Assembly: GCF_000002235.5 (NCBI RefSeq)
Contig: NW_022145613.1
Location: forward strand, 4,886,447-4,950,446
DNA length: 64,000 nucleotides
DNA from: Strongylocentrotus purpuratus
Taxonomy: Eukaryota > Echinodermata > Echinoidea > Camarodonta > Strongylocentrotidae
Direction of reading: 5' to 3'
Shown here: positions 61,389 to 64,000 of the stretch, in pieces
How the letters are laid out: every line of letters starts with the position of its first letter
How positions within the stretch are numbered: the first letter of the stretch is position 1
The notes under the pieces: generated by a model
What the model was told of the DNA's origin: nothing
The model's input: only the letters and a program-made list of their open reading frames with translations
Database searches by the model: none
Position numbers and translations under genes: made by a program

Positions 61389-62558
61389 TCACTGCTTTTG
61401 TTGACGCATAGTAAAGAATAGCCAGTAACTGTTCATGGCGATCATGAAACCAGCTCTTGTTTTCTCAAAGACCACCTTATAGTCCGACATTTTGTTAGTA
61501 CAGATAATCAAACCGAATCCTGACACATTGAACGTTATTATGAATGTCAAGACAACATGGTAGATGTAATCACACCCATACAAAACGAATAGGTTAAACA
61601 TGGATATTAAAACACTCCAACAGATGATCATAGACCACAGGCCAAAGACAAATGAAACAATGGTTCGGAGAGTTAATGGTCCCACGTGTTCCTGTATGCG
61701 TCTGCGCATTCGCGATGCCGCGTGCGGTTGTTCTACATCTTCGGTAGATTCCTCCGTATTGGCATGTGGTCGCTCTAGTGCTCGCTCTACCGATCGGGTT
61801 TGGTCTCTGATCTGCATGGCTTGCTTTCTTGCTGTCATAATCACAATGATCTCCTCCACCACATTGACGACTACCAACGATATCGCAGCCACGTTCGTGA
61901 AGATGATGATAGATTCTTTGTTCTCGATGAAGGTGCCGCTGTATACCAGGCAGTCAATGTCATCTAAATCTGGCGGGAAGTTAACCCACAGTAGCATGCT
62001 ACATCCCATTGCCAAACTTACGATCCAGGTGAGTGCCAGCACGATGTTAGTCTTCCAAGAACGTGTCACCCGCGTATAGAAGAACGGCCATCGTATTTTC
62101 ATACAGGTGTCAGTGGAGAAGATCGTTGTGTGTAAAAGAGCATTGGCGGCATTCGTGAACATGACGGCGATGTAAATTTTGATTCCACTCTGCGTTTTGA
62201 ATTTACAAATATCCAACAAATTTGGCAGTGAAACTAGCACTGTAATGTCCATGCAAAGCTGGCTTAAAGCCGCTGATAAGATAACGCTGTGCGTCGGGGT
62301 CCAGGAGTATTTCATTTTGTAACAAGCGACAATCAGGGCGGTTAAACCGAGGACACCAAGAACAGTAAGACTACTGAATAATATATAAACAATGACTCTA
62401 AACCAGGGTGGTAGGCCTCCAGGTAACTGATCCACATCGGTTGGGACGACTGAAACATTGTACAAGTCCTTATCATCCGACGAACTAGGATATGTAGCAG
62501 ATACAACGGTCACATCCACATCATAATCCCACAATATGTTGGGAGTCGAAACCAGCAT
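61389..62558 (-). CDS. Intronless rhodopsin-like GPCR, 389 aa (paralogue 2)
   Basis: The uninterrupted frame encodes seven hydrophobic helices: TM1 about 54-78, TM2 89-113, TM3 126-148, TM4 170-192, TM5 216-242, TM6 297-325, TM7 333-354. The acidic extracellular N-terminus has one N-glycosylation site (N34, NVS). C118 and C203 are placed for the conserved extracellular disulfide. The DRY position is DTC (150-152), followed by MKIRWPFFY. The NPxxY position is NVSGF (344-348). Loop 3 (243-296) begins TARKQAMQ and is rich in E and R. From C118 to the DRY cysteine is 34 residues, exactly as in the receptor at 56224-57342, and TM2-TM3 aligns without gaps. The two are therefore diverged paralogues, but overall similarity is low enough that the duplication is old. 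Both genes point the same way. Function as a surface receptor is well supported; ligand and G protein are unknown. Confidence 0.88.
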   Translation of the reverse strand: MLVSTPNILWDYDVDVTVVSATYPSSSDDKDLYNVSVVPTDVDQLPGGLPPWFRVIVYILFSSLTVLGVLGLTALIVACYKMKYSWTPTHSVILSAALSQLCMDITVLVSLPNLLDICKFKTQSGIKIYIAVMFTNAANALLHTTIFSTDTCMKIRWPFFYTRVTRSWKTNIVLALTWIVSLAMGCSMLLWVNFPPDLDDIDCLVYSGTFIENKESIIIFTNVAAISLVVVNVVEEIIVIMTARKQAMQIRDQTRSVERALERPHANTEESTEDVEQPHAASRMRRRIQEHVGPLTLRTIVSFVFGLWSMIICWSVLISMFNLFVLYGCDYIYHVVLTFIITFNVSGFGLIICTNKMSDYKVVFEKTRAGFMIAMNSYWLFFTMRQQKQ

Positions 62559-63254
62559 GGTTATGAACGTATTGAAATAGATACAAACATGTGTTTTAGC
62601 AACCTATTTTGTAGTTAAGTCCAATTGTTGTTTATCTAAGTACATAAGTTGGAGACATCCGCAGAGCTTCGATTACAAATCAATCATATCGAGAAGGTAC
62701 CACATTGAGGAAATACTACATGCTGTTCTCTAGCGAAGTAAACCGTAATATTCAGCAACACCACTGTAGAAATGTCATTTAAATCAATGGGTATTCAGGC
62801 TAATATGAAATTGAAAAGTGCTTATGTTGCTACTAACCACTACGTGTGATGATTGTTAAAAAGACACTCCAGTTTCTGTCAGTTGACTAAAGCTTGGGGT
62901 CCACCGTTACCAACGCAATCGCGTGACAAAAAACTTTCAATTAGTAACAAGAGTGCAAATATAAGTATGAACTCTGACTTGTGCACACAGGTAAATAATA
63001 TTTACCCGATACTCGGTTGCCATGATTGTCATTGTGTAATTAGAGAAATAACAGACAGGCTGATCACTCTGAGCAGTTTCAACCAATCTATCATAAATGT
63101 GCCAATGACGTGATGGTTTTAAGAGTTTTATTTGGCAATTTGGCACTCGTTGGCATATTACAGAACCATGAAGCCTGAAACAAGGCTAACCAAAGATTCA
63201 CCTTTAGTCTCAGCATAGATTCAATAGGAAAATAGAAACTCTTCTGTGAGATAG
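62559..63254. other. Upstream flank of the 389-aa GPCR
   Basis: AT-rich, with no gene and no clear shared block with the upstream flank of the other receptor by eye. Confidence 0.4.
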
Positions 63255-63447
63255 AGGTGTCGTGGTGGAGTGGATACGTCGACGGACTGTCGATCTTAAT
63301 GTCTGCGGTTCGAGTCCCGCCGCGGCACTAATGTCATTTGGCAAGACATTCATCTACATTTGCCACACTCAACCCAGGTGATGTAAATGGGTACCTGACG
63401 GACATGTGCGCTATATAAGAAGCCACCATTATTATTATCATTATTAA
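63255..63447 (+). mobile_element. tRNA-derived SINE, best preserved head
   Basis: The first 72 bases (63257-63328) fold as a tRNA with a 7-bp acceptor stem (GTGTCGT with GCGGCAC, including G-T pairs), an A box TGGTGGAGTGG and a B box GGTTCGAGTCC. One base seems lost from the T stem, so this is unlikely to be a working tRNA. The core (TTTGCCACACTCAACCCAGG) and the ATT-rich tail match the other SINEs in the window. Confidence 0.75.
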
Positions 63448-64000
63448 ATGGAGGGAGAAGAAAGACAGAAAGAAAAAACTAATTAAAGAAGGAATGAAAT
63501 AACAAAAATTACAAAGGGGAGAAGAAAGGCAGAAAGAAATATAGAAGGAAAGGGGAAAAAAGGCTACCACGCACTTTCATTAATGTAGTCTTTACCATTT
63601 GGCATTAACGTTCATAATCTAGCCCCAAAATCCATTTACCGATCCTGCTCCGAATACATACAACTGTTGAACTGATTTCATTAAACGAATTGATTAACGA
63701 ATCTATTGAAGTTGGGCTATAATGTGTAGCTGATTCATTTTCTGAAGTCTACTAGGCGAGATCAGAAAGAAAAAGCGTAGCGCAAAGTTAACCCTACATA
63801 GCCGTTTGTTCTAATCAAACTAAGAAAAATGGGAAACAGTTGAGTTTGGTGGGTTATTTTTTTTTAGGTAAAGCTAGGAAGTAGGCTTGAAATCTATTTA
63901 ATTGGTATCATCTACAAGAATAGGCATACCGGGTGAGGATGGCTGATGACCTAAACCGACAGACATCCCCCAGGATTTGGAGATTAGCAAAATATTCAGA

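Noticed and set aside
63257..63328. Functional tRNA gene
   Set aside because: The T stem is broken by an apparent one-base loss, and it is followed by a SINE core and tail shared with other copies.

Overview
This is animal nuclear DNA: AT-rich, gene-poor, full of microsatellites and short interspersed DNA elements, with spliced-exon signals on the minus strand. Two intronless rhodopsin-like GPCR genes of a diverged paralogous type, tRNA-derived SINEs, Helitron-like tandem-repeat elements, abundant terminal-inverted-repeat (TIR) MITEs and frequent TACATGTA words together suggest a marine invertebrate deuterostome, most likely an echinoderm such as a sea urchin. That placement is inference; no ribosomal or mitochondrial marker is present.

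Layout. From 1 to about 44.2 kb the window may lie within one large minus-strand gene. A candidate first coding exon (44128-44193, good start context, consensus donor) ends in phase 0. A candidate internal exon (4561-4780, acceptor and donor on the correct strand) begins in phase 0. The roughly 39 kb between them would be a first intron filled with repeats: two Helitron-like elements (one actually lies beyond the internal exon), five copies of a TTAAAGATAAA-terminus MITE family, two copies of a GGGTGTTTCACAAAG family, two of an AGGCCTGTC family, a TTAA-flanked element, a CRE-containing MITE with a perfect 31-bp hairpin, and a 1.25 kb TIR element whose interior is a pyrimidine minisatellite.

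From 44.2 to 56.2 kb I see no convincing gene. This part holds a 934-bp TIR element with duplicated termini (46551-47484), a 1.7 kb foldback element with a near-perfect 112-bp palindrome at its centre (50182-51892), a further TIR element (52845-53375), and long G/C homopolymer runs (55.4-55.75 kb).

From 56.2 to 62.6 kb lie the two single-exon GPCR genes, both on the minus strand and 4.0 kb apart. They share an ungapped TM3 region, an unusual D-x-C in place of DRY, and a TARKQA motif at the start of intracellular loop 3, so they are a diverged tandem pair. They resemble the lineage-expanded, mostly intronless rhodopsin-type receptors reported from sea urchins and thought to be sensory; ligands are unknown. 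The right edge carries a SINE and no further gene.

No CRISPR array, phage, operon or bacterial feature is present. Most open reading frames in the window are chance or repeat-derived.
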